Below are positions 25,888 to 34,735 of a DNA stretch of 64,000 bases, piece after piece (within the stretch, counting starts at the first letter, position 1; each line of letters begins with the position of its first letter). The stretch lies in assembly GCA_002307215.1 (NCBI GenBank), contig DBTU01000024.1, positions 14,849 to 78,848 on the forward strand, written 5' to 3'. Made by a program: the position numbers and the translations under genes. The stretch is from Lachnoclostridium sp. UBA1308. Lineage in GTDB: Bacteria > Bacillota > Clostridia > Lachnospirales > Lachnospiraceae. The notes below the pieces were generated by a model. It saw nothing but the letters and a program-made list of their open reading frames with translations. It searched no databases and was not told the origin of the DNA.

Positions 25888-26823
25888 CTATTTAACGTTT
25901 GTAGTAGCACCATCTGCTGTACTAACAAAATAATCCTCTGTCAATCCATAGCTTGTTAAAATCTTCATTAATGTTCCATCATCCTTCATCGCGTTCAGTG
26001 CAGTATTTACTTCCTTCAGAAAATCCTCATCTTCGAAACGAACTGCGGAGCCGATTTGTCCGCTTGCTTCAGCTACATAAGGTGTCAGCAGCTTTAACTT
26101 TAAAGTACTGTCAGTTGATAATGTATAACCTGCTACGATACCATCGGTAACAACTGCATCTACCTGACCCATGTTAACTGCGGTCATCAGGGTTGCCTGA
26201 TTATCATAAGCAGTTAAATTGCCGATTTTACCATCATCCAACCATTTCTGAGCTGTATCATAGAAGGTTGTTCCGGGCTGCGCACCGATATTCTTATCTT
26301 TCAAATCTTCCTTGCTTGCTATATCAGAGTCAGCGGCAATAACAACTGCTTCGCCTTCCTGATACCATTTATCTGTGAATGCAGCAATTTCAAGTCTCTC
26401 ATCCTTAACATACATGCCGTCTACTACCATATCAATACTGTCATTATTAAGTTCAACTAAAAGATTAGAAAAATCAATTACTTTCAACTGAATATCAGGT
26501 ATTCCGAGACGATTGCAAATCTCCTTTAATATCTCAACATCAATGCCCTTAAGCTCCTTGGTATCGATATCCTCATATGCAAAGGGTGCATCATTGGAGG
26601 AACCGATTAAGATATAACCTTTTTCTTTGATTTTGGTTAATAATGCAGACTCACTTGTGGAAGCTTCATCTCCTGCTGCTGCACTTTCCGTAACGGTAGG
26701 AGCGGTGGTAGCCGCTGCCTTATCCTCTGTCTTTGTCTTTGTACATCCTGTAAACGAAGTGATTAGCAATAAGGATGCCAGACACAGTGTAACCGTTTTT
26801 CTCATTAATTTTGATTTCATCAT
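25888..26823 (-). CDS. Amino-acid ABC transporter substrate-binding lipoprotein
   Basis: A lipoprotein signal peptide ends at LLITSFTGC, so Cys27 is the likely lipidated residue. A Thr/Ala-rich linker leads into the family 3 solute-binding domain: GYILIGSSNDAPFAYED, KELKGIDVEILKEICNRLG, VDGMYVKDERLEIAAFTDKW and KNIGAQPGTTFYDTAQ. It captures a polar amino acid outside the cell for the permease and ATPase encoded upstream in the operon. The ATG has GGAG nine bases before it. Confidence 0.92.
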   Translation of the reverse strand: MMKSKLMRKTVTLCLASLLLITSFTGCTKTKTEDKAAATTAPTVTESAAAGDEASTSESALLTKIKEKGYILIGSSNDAPFAYEDIDTKELKGIDVEILKEICNRLGIPDIQLKVIDFSNLLVELNNDSIDMVVDGMYVKDERLEIAAFTDKWYQEGEAVVIAADSDIASKEDLKDKNIGAQPGTTFYDTAQKWLDDGKIGNLTAYDNQATLMTAVNMGQVDAVVTDGIVAGYTLSTDSTLKLKLLTPYVAEASGQIGSAVRFEDEDFLKEVNTALNAMKDDGTLMKILTSYGLTEDYFVSTADGATTNVK

Positions 26824-26891
26824 AATTTTCTCCTTCTTTCTTCTTGATTTGATTTATAGTATCTATCTCATAAACATTGATAATCAATGTA

Positions 26892-27587
26892 TTACTTTAC
26901 TTGCTTCAGCCTTCTTTCTATAAACTTACAAAGCTGAGATAATGGTATACTTATTACTAAATAGACAAGGGCCAGTATCGTATAAGCCTCAACGGTAAGA
27001 AACGTCTGTGATGCGAAGGTCTTCGTGCGAAGCAGTAATTCCTGTACAGAAATCATGGCAAGTAGGGACGTATCCTTAATCATCATAACTAAGTAATTAC
27101 CGAATACAGGCACCGAATTACGAAGCGCCGGAGGTATTATAAAATGAAGCATAACCCTCTTCTCACTGAAACCAAGTGCCAAACCGGCTTCATGCTGCCC
27201 AGAATCAACCGATAAAATCGCAGCTCGAATTACCTCAGACATGTAACAGCCGTAATTAATGGCAAAACCGATAATACCGCAGGTAACCGCAGGTATTTTT
27301 ATTTTAGTGTCATACCCAAACAACTCAGTCACTCCATTAGCGAGCACCGGTACTACAAAATAAATATAAAAGAATTGTACCAAGAGCGGTGTACCCCTAA
27401 CTATCTCGATAAAAATGCTTAAAATTCGGCCCAGCCATTTGTGTTTTGTCAACCTTCCGATTGCCAACAGCAAAGCAACCCCCAAGGCAAGGATAAAACC
27501 GACCAATGTTACATAAACAACAACTCCAACTCCGTCTAAAAGGCTGGGTCCTAAAACATCAAATGCCCTCTTGAAATTAAATTCCAT
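26892..27587 (-). CDS. Polar amino-acid ABC transporter permease (HisM/GlnP type)
   Basis: The 231-residue protein has about five membrane helices and the EAA coupling motif EAGLALGFSEKRVMLHFIIPPALRNSVP. RGTPLLVQFFYIYF is another family hallmark. It forms the membrane channel for the binding protein and the ATPase that flank it. A single permease gene suggests a homodimer. Confidence 0.93.
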   Translation of the reverse strand: MEFNFKRAFDVLGPSLLDGVGVVVYVTLVGFILALGVALLLAIGRLTKHKWLGRILSIFIEIVRGTPLLVQFFYIYFVVPVLANGVTELFGYDTKIKIPAVTCGIIGFAINYGCYMSEVIRAAILSVDSGQHEAGLALGFSEKRVMLHFIIPPALRNSVPVFGNYLVMMIKDTSLLAMISVQELLLRTKTFASQTFLTVEAYTILALVYLVISIPLSQLCKFIERRLKQVK

Positions 27588-27602
27588 AATAGCCTCCTCC
27601 TA

Positions 27603-28331
27603 TCAAAGTACACGGGCCAAGAAGGCACGCGTCCTTTCGTTTTTCGGGTTGGTAAAAATATTGTGTGGGGTGTCGTCTTCTACGATATAGCCACCATCCA
27701 TAAATATAACGCGATCAGCAACATCCTTTGCAAATCCCATCTCATGGGTAACTACGAGCATCGTCATTCCTTCCTTTGCCAACTGCTTCATTACCTCCAA
27801 AACATCTCCAACCAGTTCCGGATCAAGTGCTGAAGTGGGTTCATCAAATAAAAGAATATCCGGGTTCATGGCTAAGGAACGAGCAATCGCAACACGTTGC
27901 TGCTGTCCGCCGGAAAGTGCCGAGGGATAAACATTGATTTTACTCTCAAGTCCTACTTTGATTAAGAGCTCCGTCGCCTGCTCCGCCGCCTCCTTTTTAG
28001 TCAGCTTATTCAGCTTTAAAGGTGCAAACATAACATTTTCCAAAACAGTTTTTAATGGAAACAGATTAAATCTTTGAAATACCATACCCACATGTTTTCT
28101 ATATTCCGTGACTTTCTTTCCAAGCTTTGTGATATCCTCATCCTGGTATAAGATTTCACCGCCGGAAGGCTGCTCTAAAAGGTTTATGCAACGAAGCATA
28201 GTACTTTTTCCCGAACCGGAGGGCCCGATGATAACTACTACTTCTCCCTTTTCTACCGATACGTTAATATCACGGAGAACTTCCAGATCACCAAAAGATT
28301 TTGTGAGATTCTTAATATCGAGTAAAGCCAT
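27603..28331 (-). CDS. Polar amino-acid ABC transporter ATPase (GlnQ type)
   Basis: From MALLDIKNLTKSFG the protein shows Walker A GPSGSGKST, Q-loop VFQRFNLFPL, signature LSGGQQQRVAIARSL, Walker B ILLFDEPTSALDPELV and H-loop VVTHEMGFA. Its 242 residues match GlnQ/HisP proteins. The start at 28331 is supported by AAGAAGG upstream; the longer frame lacks a ribosome site. It powers the permease encoded 15 bases downstream. Confidence 0.93.
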   Translation of the reverse strand: MALLDIKNLTKSFGDLEVLRDINVSVEKGEVVVIIGPSGSGKSTMLRCINLLEQPSGGEILYQDEDITKLGKKVTEYRKHVGMVFQRFNLFPLKTVLENVMFAPLKLNKLTKKEAAEQATELLIKVGLESKINVYPSALSGGQQQRVAIARSLAMNPDILLFDEPTSALDPELVGDVLEVMKQLAKEGMTMLVVTHEMGFAKDVADRVIFMDGGYIVEDDTPHNIFTNPKNERTRAFLARVL

Positions 28332-28419
28332 TAAAACACCTTCTTTCCTTCTATGTTTTTCTGAATAAAAAACGGAGCCATTCATAAGCTGAAAGGCTCC
28401 GTCGCACTATTATGTATTC

Positions 28420-29031
28420 TTATTTATTATTAATTAGGTTAAATCTCTTTCTTATAATATCTACCAGCACATCACAGGTTCCATCGACCCCTAGGAGGCT
28501 TGAATCTAACATTACATGTTTATAATCTTTATCTGACATTGAGTAGCCGCAGTAGTGTCTGTGATAAGCTTCTCTGGCTTTATCAACATCTGCAATCATC
28601 TTCTTTGCTTCCTCCGGCTGCATGTTAAGACTTTCCACGCAATTACGGAGTCTGTCGGCATACGGTGCATAAATAAAAACGTTAATGATATTTTTATAAT
28701 CATTCAAGATATAATCGGCACATCGACCAACAATTATGCAAGATTCTTTTTCAGCTAGGTCAATTACTATTTTCTTCTGTGCAGTAAAAATCGCATCCTG
28801 AATTGATGTTGTTCCCATGCCTAGAGGATAACTCATATTAAAGAAGGCTGACTTAGCACTTTCTTCATTATCACTGATGGCCGAAACCGGAAGATTGAGC
28901 TTTTTGGCAGCTAGGTCAACAATATCTCTGTCAAAATATTCTATTCCAATTTTCTCACTGACTTTTCGTGCAATAGGTCTGCCCAGACTTCCAAATTGCC
29001 GTGCAATCGTTACAACGAACTTATCACTCAT
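28420..29031 (-). CDS. Cytidylate kinase-like family protein
   Basis: The protein begins MSDKFVVTIARQFGSLGRP, the modified P-loop of the cytidylate kinase-like (Cytidylate_kin2) family, followed by EYFDRDIVDLAAKK. IIVGRCADYIL and APYADRLRN lie further on. The family is common in Clostridia, but its nucleotide substrate is not established. It is the first gene of the transporter operon, with GGAGGAG before the ATG. The functional link to amino-acid uptake is unclear. Confidence 0.85.
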   Translation of the reverse strand: MSDKFVVTIARQFGSLGRPIARKVSEKIGIEYFDRDIVDLAAKKLNLPVSAISDNEESAKSAFFNMSYPLGMGTTSIQDAIFTAQKKIVIDLAEKESCIIVGRCADYILNDYKNIINVFIYAPYADRLRNCVESLNMQPEEAKKMIADVDKAREAYHRHYCGYSMSDKDYKHVMLDSSLLGVDGTCDVLVDIIRKRFNLINNK

Positions 29032-29075
29032 GTGAATCTCCTCCTTCAATTTCTAAACCGGATTAACTATGAATT

Positions 29076-29104
29076 GATTATACTCAAATAGTCGTGGTTT
29101 TACA
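29076..29104 (-). promoter_or_regulatory. Promoter of the transporter/aminotransferase operon
   Basis: TTGTAA and TATAAT are 17 bases apart on the minus strand, about 45 bases upstream of the cytidylate-kinase-like gene. The five-gene minus-strand operon down to gabT would start here, opposite the PucR regulator gene. Confidence 0.65.
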
Positions 29105-29302
29105 ATGGACTTAAACTCCAAACATTTTCCCCATCTTTTGTACTCCGAATACAAACGGTGTATTTTAAACCTGCTTAATCCTATTGTTATATGGTAAAAG
29201 TAAGTTCATTTCTTTTGTCATTTGTTCTTTTCATACAACAAGCAGTATGTTATATTGATATATATGATTCGGGTGTCATAAGTCAACTATATATTTTTAG
29301 CT

Positions 29303-29501
29303 TCGTCAATTTGCACATAAACAGGCCACCTTATGATAATACATAAGATCGTTTGATGAGCAACTGTATGAAGTCGTTGGTACTTAGGTCCTGTATTTTA
29401 GGGCCTTATGTACCACTACGTACTTCATTCAAGCGGAAGCGTGTTGCGAATGAACGATTTTATGTATTACCATTCAAGAGCGAAATTGTGCAAATTGACG
29501 A
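29303..29501. repeat. 199-nt imperfect palindrome upstream of the PucR gene
   Basis: The ends TCGTCAATTTGCACA and TGTGCAAATTGACGA pair perfectly over 15 bases. Inside them TAATACATAAGATCGTT pairs with AACGATTTTATGTATTA (one G-T), then GCAAC with GTTGC. ATGAAGT/ACTTCAT and GTTGGTAC/GTACCAC follow, closing on a small loop near 29395. The whole fills most of the 530-base divergent gap. It has no coding frame and could be a MITE-like insertion or a structured RNA. A small hairpin (TGGGG/CCCCA) lies between it and the PucR start. Confidence 0.7.
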
Positions 29502-29561
29502 TAGACACAATAAAGTGGGGATTTGACACCCCAATCATATATAAAACAAGGAGGAACTATT

Positions 29562-30680
29562 ATGCAGACACAGGTCATGACCCTTTATGAGTATGCGAAG
29601 ACAAAATACAACTTAAGCTTTCTTTCCGGACAAAAAGGTTTGAGTAATACGGTCTCCTGGATCTACCTGGCAGAGGATATTCAAAATACCGATTTCCTAA
29701 AAGGCGGTGAACTGGTCATTACCACCGGACTTTTTACTAACAGTGGTGTTGGTCTATTTGAATTTATCCGCGCACTGGCTATGAAAAACTGCAGCAGTAT
29801 CTTCATTAATATAGGAAAATATCTGCACACACAGGATATTACTCCTGAGATTCTGGAATTTTGTGAGGTCAATAAATTCCCTTTGTTTACTTTACCCTGG
29901 GAAGTACATCTGGTAGAAATCATGCAAGATTATTGTCGTATTCTTCTGCAAGATAATCAGCGGGGAGATACCTTAAGTGCTGCTTTTCAGAGTGCATTGC
30001 ATCAAACGCAGATTCCCGAGGATATTTTAAGAACCTTAAATCAGTTTGACTATGCTACTCTTGCGGATTATCGTGTCATTGTAATAAGAAATTTACATGA
30101 TACAACCATAATTACTTCTCCCTTAAACCGGCATGGCTTAAAATATCATTTGTTCTTTTATAACAACCTGCAAATATTAATCTATCATTCTTCAAAAGAG
30201 CAGCTATCTCTCAAAAAAATTATAGAGATTATCTGCTATTGTGACAGTGTTATCTTGGGCGCCAGTGACATCATACATTCTATCACCCAGATCGGGCAAT
30301 GTTATAAACGTGCTTGCTTTTCTCTTGCTGCCGCAGAACTCTGGAACCGCCCCAATATAATCTTTGATGAACTAGGAATATTTCAGCTTTTATACTGCAA
30401 CTCGGATCCTGATCTGTTGCAGGTGATGTATCAACGAGCTCTTGGTGTCTTGGAAAAATATGATATGGAACACGATACTGATTATATAAATACTCTGCGC
30501 ATCTATTTATTATCTGACTGCAATCTGATTGAGAGTGCAGCCAGATTATTTACACATCGTAATACAATTGTATATCGCATTCGAAAGATCAAAGATTTGC
30601 TGGGTACCGAATTAGATAACTCTTCGGTGAAATTTGATTTGTTGATGGCATTTTATGTCAAAGAATATATTGCGATGTAA
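29562..30680 (+). CDS. PucR-family transcriptional regulator
   Basis: The N-terminal PucR domain reads GLSNTVSWIYLAEDIQNTDFLKGGELVITTGL, and the C-terminal HTH_30 region reads LRIYLLSDCNLIESAARLFTHRNTIVYRIRKIKDLLG. PucR-type activators often control purine or amino-acid catabolism, and this gene is divergent from an amino-acid transporter and aminotransferase operon that it probably regulates. The ATG at 29562 follows AAGGAGGA. The gene ends one base before the converging kinase gene. Confidence 0.9.
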   Translation: MQTQVMTLYEYAKTKYNLSFLSGQKGLSNTVSWIYLAEDIQNTDFLKGGELVITTGLFTNSGVGLFEFIRALAMKNCSSIFINIGKYLHTQDITPEILEFCEVNKFPLFTLPWEVHLVEIMQDYCRILLQDNQRGDTLSAAFQSALHQTQIPEDILRTLNQFDYATLADYRVIVIRNLHDTTIITSPLNRHGLKYHLFFYNNLQILIYHSSKEQLSLKKIIEIICYCDSVILGASDIIHSITQIGQCYKRACFSLAAAELWNRPNIIFDELGIFQLLYCNSDPDLLQVMYQRALGVLEKYDMEHDTDYINTLRIYLLSDCNLIESAARLFTHRNTIVYRIRKIKDLLGTELDNSSVKFDLLMAFYVKEYIAM

Positions 30681-32162
30681 CTATTCCTCTAAAAGCAACT
30701 CTTCAGCATGCTTCTTTTTCCCATGTCCGTAATGACCGTATTTGCCATAACCGTAGCCGTAGCCATAACTACCGATTCCCACTCTGACACAGTTGAAAAC
30801 AAAGCCAATGATATCAATATTACTGCTTTCTGATAGATGCTCCAACCCATCAAGAATATGATTTACCTTTGCATAATCCTGTTTGATAACATAAATTGCA
30901 CCATCCACGTGCTTTGCCAGATCCGCCGTATCTGACAGAATTGCAGATGGAGCAGTATCCAGAATCACATAATCAAAGCTCGCCTCTAATTCAGCAAGTA
31001 TATTGTGTATTTTTTCTGTTCCCATAATCTCCGCCGAATGATCCACCGGTTTTGAGCAAGCCAGTACGGAAAGCTTCATTTCATCGATATACCGGATTGC
31101 ATCGGTAAGCTTCGTTTCACCCGCTAGGACCTTTTCAAGACCCTGAAATTCTTCCTCTAGGGAAAGCATATTCTTAATGGAAGGACGATACAAATCGCAG
31201 TCTACCAATATTACATTTTTGCCTCCCTGTGCAAATGCTAAGGCTAAATTCAGTGCTACCGTACTTTTCCCTTCGCTTGGAACTGCACTAGTGATTAATA
31301 TTGATTTCATTTTTTTCGCTGCGGAAATTTTCTCTACTCTGGTTCGTATCCGGTAAATATCTTCACGGTAGCTTACTAATTTATCATTCAAAATTGTAAT
31401 GTTCATGATCTCTTTACTTCGGCGTTTAAACAATACTTTCGGTAGTGTACCCAGATGCTTAATACTGGACAGCTTAATAAAATCACTGTTTCTGTAGATC
31501 GTTCTTCGGGTGACTGCATAAAACAAAAGAATTATGACACCTATCGCTGCGCCCGGCAAGGCCCCTAATTCTATTATGCCTAAATAATTAGGACTGTTTG
31601 AGGGCTCCTTAGGTACACCCGACTCTTCTATCATGCTTAAATAAGTACTGCCAACAACCATCTCAGCAACCGTTGGATAGCTCTTAATTACGGATTGTAA
31701 TACAAGATATGCCCATTTCGCTTCATTTGCCACAACTCTAATCGTAAATAGATTAGTTCCTTCAATATTCTCGGCTGTTATACTTTCACTAACACTTTCT
31801 ACACCAAGATCAACGGCAATAATGTTCTTAAGTACACCGCTGGTAATGATATACGGAAAAGTTGCAGACATTTGGGAAGCCCTCAGATTATCTTCATAGA
31901 TTGTACCGTTGGACTCCAAATTAAGATTTACAGCAAATGTAGCTGCTGCAATATACCGTGGATTATAATCATATTTCATTTTCAAGCAGACAATTCCGGA
32001 AGATATTATAGCGAATACGATAATAATCCAACCGAATCTTAAAATCCCATTTTTAAAGTTATTCATAATAAAATGTATATCAATGACATCATCCGAAACA
32101 TCCTCAAACTTTTCATTTTCAACCATATTAATTAACATGCCTCCCCTCGAATAAGTAATCAT
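30681..32162 (-). CDS. Fused Wzz/BY-kinase protein (CpsCD type), second copy
   Basis: The N-terminal half is a Wzz domain, with one helix at about residues 44-62 and another near 205-225. The C-terminal half is a tyrosine kinase: SAVPSEGKSTVALNLA (Walker A), VILVDCDLYRPS (Walker A') and FDYVILDTAPSA (Walker B). A Gly/Tyr tail (GSYGYGYGYGKYGHYGHG) provides autophosphorylation sites. It is the last gene of the long minus-strand operon. The start overlaps the preceding stop as ATGA, though Met9 or Met13 are alternatives. It has an intact lysine in its P-loop, unlike the CpsD-like protein at 9746. Confidence 0.88.
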   Translation of the reverse strand: MITYSRGGMLINMVENEKFEDVSDDVIDIHFIMNNFKNGILRFGWIIIVFAIISSGIVCLKMKYDYNPRYIAAATFAVNLNLESNGTIYEDNLRASQMSATFPYIITSGVLKNIIAVDLGVESVSESITAENIEGTNLFTIRVVANEAKWAYLVLQSVIKSYPTVAEMVVGSTYLSMIEESGVPKEPSNSPNYLGIIELGALPGAAIGVIILLFYAVTRRTIYRNSDFIKLSSIKHLGTLPKVLFKRRSKEIMNITILNDKLVSYREDIYRIRTRVEKISAAKKMKSILITSAVPSEGKSTVALNLALAFAQGGKNVILVDCDLYRPSIKNMLSLEEEFQGLEKVLAGETKLTDAIRYIDEMKLSVLACSKPVDHSAEIMGTEKIHNILAELEASFDYVILDTAPSAILSDTADLAKHVDGAIYVIKQDYAKVNHILDGLEHLSESSNIDIIGFVFNCVRVGIGSYGYGYGYGKYGHYGHGKKKHAEELLLEE

Positions 32163-33610
32163 TGACCGGCATTTTCCGGAGATGATGTCTTCTTTTTATA
32201 ATATCCGTAATAATTATTATATGAATATCTTGAACCGTAACCCGCTCTGAATCCAAGTAGGTCCTTATGCACATTATTATAAATGCATCCCAACAACTCA
32301 GAATTGCTGGTTGTCAGTAGATCGATTGCATCATTAATATCCTTCGTCATTGCCGTGCTTTGTCTGACAACCAATAATGAGACATCCGATATATCTGCCA
32401 GTATTTCCGCATCTGCTGATTCCGTGATCGGTGGTGCATCGATGATAATATAATCCATTCCCATTTTTGCCTTATAAATTAGTTTTTGAAAGGCTTCCTC
32501 GGCAAGCAAATCTGTAGCACTCTTAAACAGCTTTCTACCGAGCAGAAGATGCAGTCTGCTTTTCTCATCATACACAAGGGCACTTTTTAATTCCTTTTGT
32601 TTTAAGAAACTTTCACTGATTTCTTCCTCTTTCTTAATATCCTTTTGCAGAATTTTATAAATTGACGGATTATAAAAATCCGCATCAATTAACAGTACTT
32701 TAAATGACTTTTGAGCTAATGACAGAGCTAAATTCGTGGCTATTGTAGACTTCCCTTCATTCTCACGAACGCTGGTAATCAGAAGGACTTTACTGTCATT
32801 ACGGGAGGTCTTATACTCTAATTTTGCCCGCATTTTCTTGATACTCTCAACAAAGGAAAAGCTGACTGTCGGACTTGTAATAAGTATACTTTTTTTCTTC
32901 CTTATAATTCCCGCGCGAAGCGTTTTATACTTTTTCTCGTGGTATACAACACCAAACAGCTTAGTGTCCAGCTTTTTTATTAACTCCTCTTCACTTTTTA
33001 TAACATCCCGCGTAACTGATATTATTACCAAGACTGCTGCCATCGCTACCACGCCCATCAAAAACGCCATTTCCGTAATAATTTTAATATTCAAGCTATT
33101 ATTGGGGCGCATTGGAAATTCCGGTGCTTCAAGAACATCCAGAATTGCGTTTCCAAAAACATCCCCGGTAACTGAGGTGTAATTATTCATAATGGATGTG
33201 ATAATCAAAAACGCCATCTTTGGAGTTGAGGCCGTGACTGTAAGTTCAAATAGATTTGTCTCGTTGATCACTTCGGCTTTAATGGTTCCCGGAAGCTTCT
33301 TCATACCTATGTCCTTTGCTACCTTGTTTTCCAGTATATCGCTTGAAAATATGCTCGTCATTGTTTCTGCAACTGTATTTGCCGCTACCAGATTCGTATA
33401 AATGTCATTGTAGCCTTTTGAAGTTACAACAAAGGTGGCACTTGTTTTATAGGAAGGTGTGTATGCTAACTCGGCAGTCATATACGCACAGACGGCCACT
33501 GATATACCAAACAAAATGATAAGCCAGATGTCTCTTGAAACATCTCTGAAGATATCAAATATATCTATGTTAATTTCATTGTTTTCTATGCTCCTTAATC
33601 TATCTTTCAT
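32159..33610 (-). CDS. Fused Wzz/BY-kinase protein (CpsCD type), first copy
   Basis: This ~483-residue protein has a Wzz-type domain with helices near residues 28-46 and 180-200 of the short form. A kinase domain follows with SVRENEGKSTIATNLA, VLLIDADFYNPS and MDYIIIDAPPITES. The tail GSRYSYNNYYGYYKKK is rich in tyrosines. It would be an autophosphorylating kinase countered by the CpsB-type phosphatase encoded in the same operon. The start is uncertain: Met codons at 33634, 33622 and 33610 all have poor sites, and the last is used here. The GC(C)TG...CAGGC pairing just upstream could hide the start in a hairpin. Confidence 0.85.
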   Translation of the reverse strand: MKDRLRSIENNEINIDIFDIFRDVSRDIWLIILFGISVAVCAYMTAELAYTPSYKTSATFVVTSKGYNDIYTNLVAANTVAETMTSIFSSDILENKVAKDIGMKKLPGTIKAEVINETNLFELTVTASTPKMAFLIITSIMNNYTSVTGDVFGNAILDVLEAPEFPMRPNNSLNIKIITEMAFLMGVVAMAAVLVIISVTRDVIKSEEELIKKLDTKLFGVVYHEKKYKTLRAGIIRKKKSILITSPTVSFSFVESIKKMRAKLEYKTSRNDSKVLLITSVRENEGKSTIATNLALSLAQKSFKVLLIDADFYNPSIYKILQKDIKKEEEISESFLKQKELKSALVYDEKSRLHLLLGRKLFKSATDLLAEEAFQKLIYKAKMGMDYIIIDAPPITESADAEILADISDVSLLVVRQSTAMTKDINDAIDLLTTSNSELLGCIYNNVHKDLLGFRAGYGSRYSYNNYYGYYKKKTSSPENAGQ

Positions 33611-33669
33611 CACTATAACCATGCCTTTCTTCATAGCCTGCAAACTTTGGGCCACAGGCACAAATTTGC

Positions 33670-33697
33670 GTGTGAAAATATCTTTTTATTTTCACAC
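33670..33697 (-). terminator. Hairpin between surface-protein and kinase genes
   Basis: GTGTGAAAAT and ATTTTCACAC form a 10-bp stem around an AT-rich loop immediately after the upstream gene's stop. No T tract follows on the minus strand, so this may be an mRNA processing or stability element rather than a terminator. Confidence 0.45.
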
Positions 33698-34581
33698 TAA
33701 CTCCTATTCTCTACAACAACAAGCAACTTTGTAGTTCCGATATAGCCTTCTTCTGTTTTCATGGAATACACGACTTCATAGGTACCCGGTTCATGCATGT
33801 TAACCTCCGAACGAACCCCTATCTTGTCCTGAGAAATCGTTAGTCCACTTGGACTACCTTGCTGATTTTGCAAAATGGAGTATTGTTTATTATCAATTTT
33901 TACTCCTGATAGGAATGATTTTGAATCAAAAGAAGTTTCAGTTTGTAGATAAATGAGATAATTACTTAGAATTATCTGCGGAATCTTCTCTTTATTATCA
34001 TAATCCTCATAATGAAATTCCACTGTCGCAGGAAGATAAGCCGTATCCCCCGCACTGTTCGTCACGATAAATTTTAATTGGTACGCGCCTTCTGTTTCTC
34101 CAAAATCATCTTCCGGCTCCTCATATCTGATTTTATCCGACAGATTTCCATCAATACAATCAAATACCGACATATACCGAATGATATTCTCCTGATCTCC
34201 GACCGCAAAGATCAAAGGCTTTGTCAAGGAAAATCTGGGGGGCGTATAATCTGTGTATTCCAACTCTCGCTCCCATTTTGTTACATTGTTACTTGAATCA
34301 TATGCTGTATATGATATTTTTCTTTTTCCTGTATTAATAAAGCTTGATAATTTTTCGATCATGACCGTATCCGTTACATCTTTGTCCCGCTTATCAAATG
34401 CGGTCACTCCTTTCAACAGTTCTTCCTTTGTTGTATTTACACTTGTGTTGATATATTCCTCTTTACAAGCGAACACCGGACCGCTTGTATCAGAACTACT
34501 TGCCTTATAAATCTGAAAGAATGTAAATGCAACCGCTGACAGAAGAAATATGATTAGTCCTGATATTCTTAGTAGTTTCAT
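33697..34581 (-). CDS. Membrane-anchored extracellular protein with Ig-like repeats
   Basis: An N-terminal signal-anchor (LLRISGLIIFLLSAVAFTFF) is followed by ~270 extracellular residues. Two segments have the bacterial Ig/HYR-like pattern, VTAFDKRDKDVTDTVMIEK...ISYTAYDSSNN and SVFDCIDGNLSDKI...LKFIVTNSAGD. A last one ends HEPGTYEVVYSMKTEEGY. The DxxDGDL/T and YxAxDSAGN style is common in surface proteins that bind polymers or other proteins. No enzyme motif is seen. Its place between a CpsB phosphatase and two tyrosine kinases suggests a role in envelope assembly. Confidence 0.65.
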   Translation of the reverse strand: MKLLRISGLIIFLLSAVAFTFFQIYKASSSDTSGPVFACKEEYINTSVNTTKEELLKGVTAFDKRDKDVTDTVMIEKLSSFINTGKRKISYTAYDSSNNVTKWERELEYTDYTPPRFSLTKPLIFAVGDQENIIRYMSVFDCIDGNLSDKIRYEEPEDDFGETEGAYQLKFIVTNSAGDTAYLPATVEFHYEDYDNKEKIPQIILSNYLIYLQTETSFDSKSFLSGVKIDNKQYSILQNQQGSPSGLTISQDKIGVRSEVNMHEPGTYEVVYSMKTEEGYIGTTKLLVVVENRS

Positions 34582-34630
34582 AGTTAACCTCTTTTCTTAA
34601 GATATTTAGTAATTTATTCAGTACTCCCGA

Positions 34631-34731
34631 GAAATCCGCGGGATTTCGAGAAAATTCAGCGCCAAAATATATGCCTTTCAACATATTTTGTGTGCATCGG
34701 TTCGAAAGAACCGCCGTGACTGAATAGTCAC
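34631..34731 (-). ncRNA. Structured intergenic RNA candidate, class unknown
   Basis: Four stems lie in the 154-base gap after the phosphatase gene: GTGACT/AGTCAC, CGGTTC/GAACCG, AAAATAT/ATATTTT and GAAATCC/GGATTTC, each perfect with short loops. On the plus strand the second stem carries a GAAA tetraloop. No T tract follows any stem on the minus strand, so this is not an ordinary terminator. The place inside a kinase/phosphatase operon is like that of the EAR antitermination element in Bacillus eps operons, but the sequence was not recognised as EAR. Confidence 0.5.
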
Positions 34732-34735
34732 TTAT

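Noticed and set aside
34582..34735. Calling the four-stem element EAR
   Set aside because: Only the genomic position is similar. The conserved EAR sequence blocks were not identified, so it is left as unclassified.
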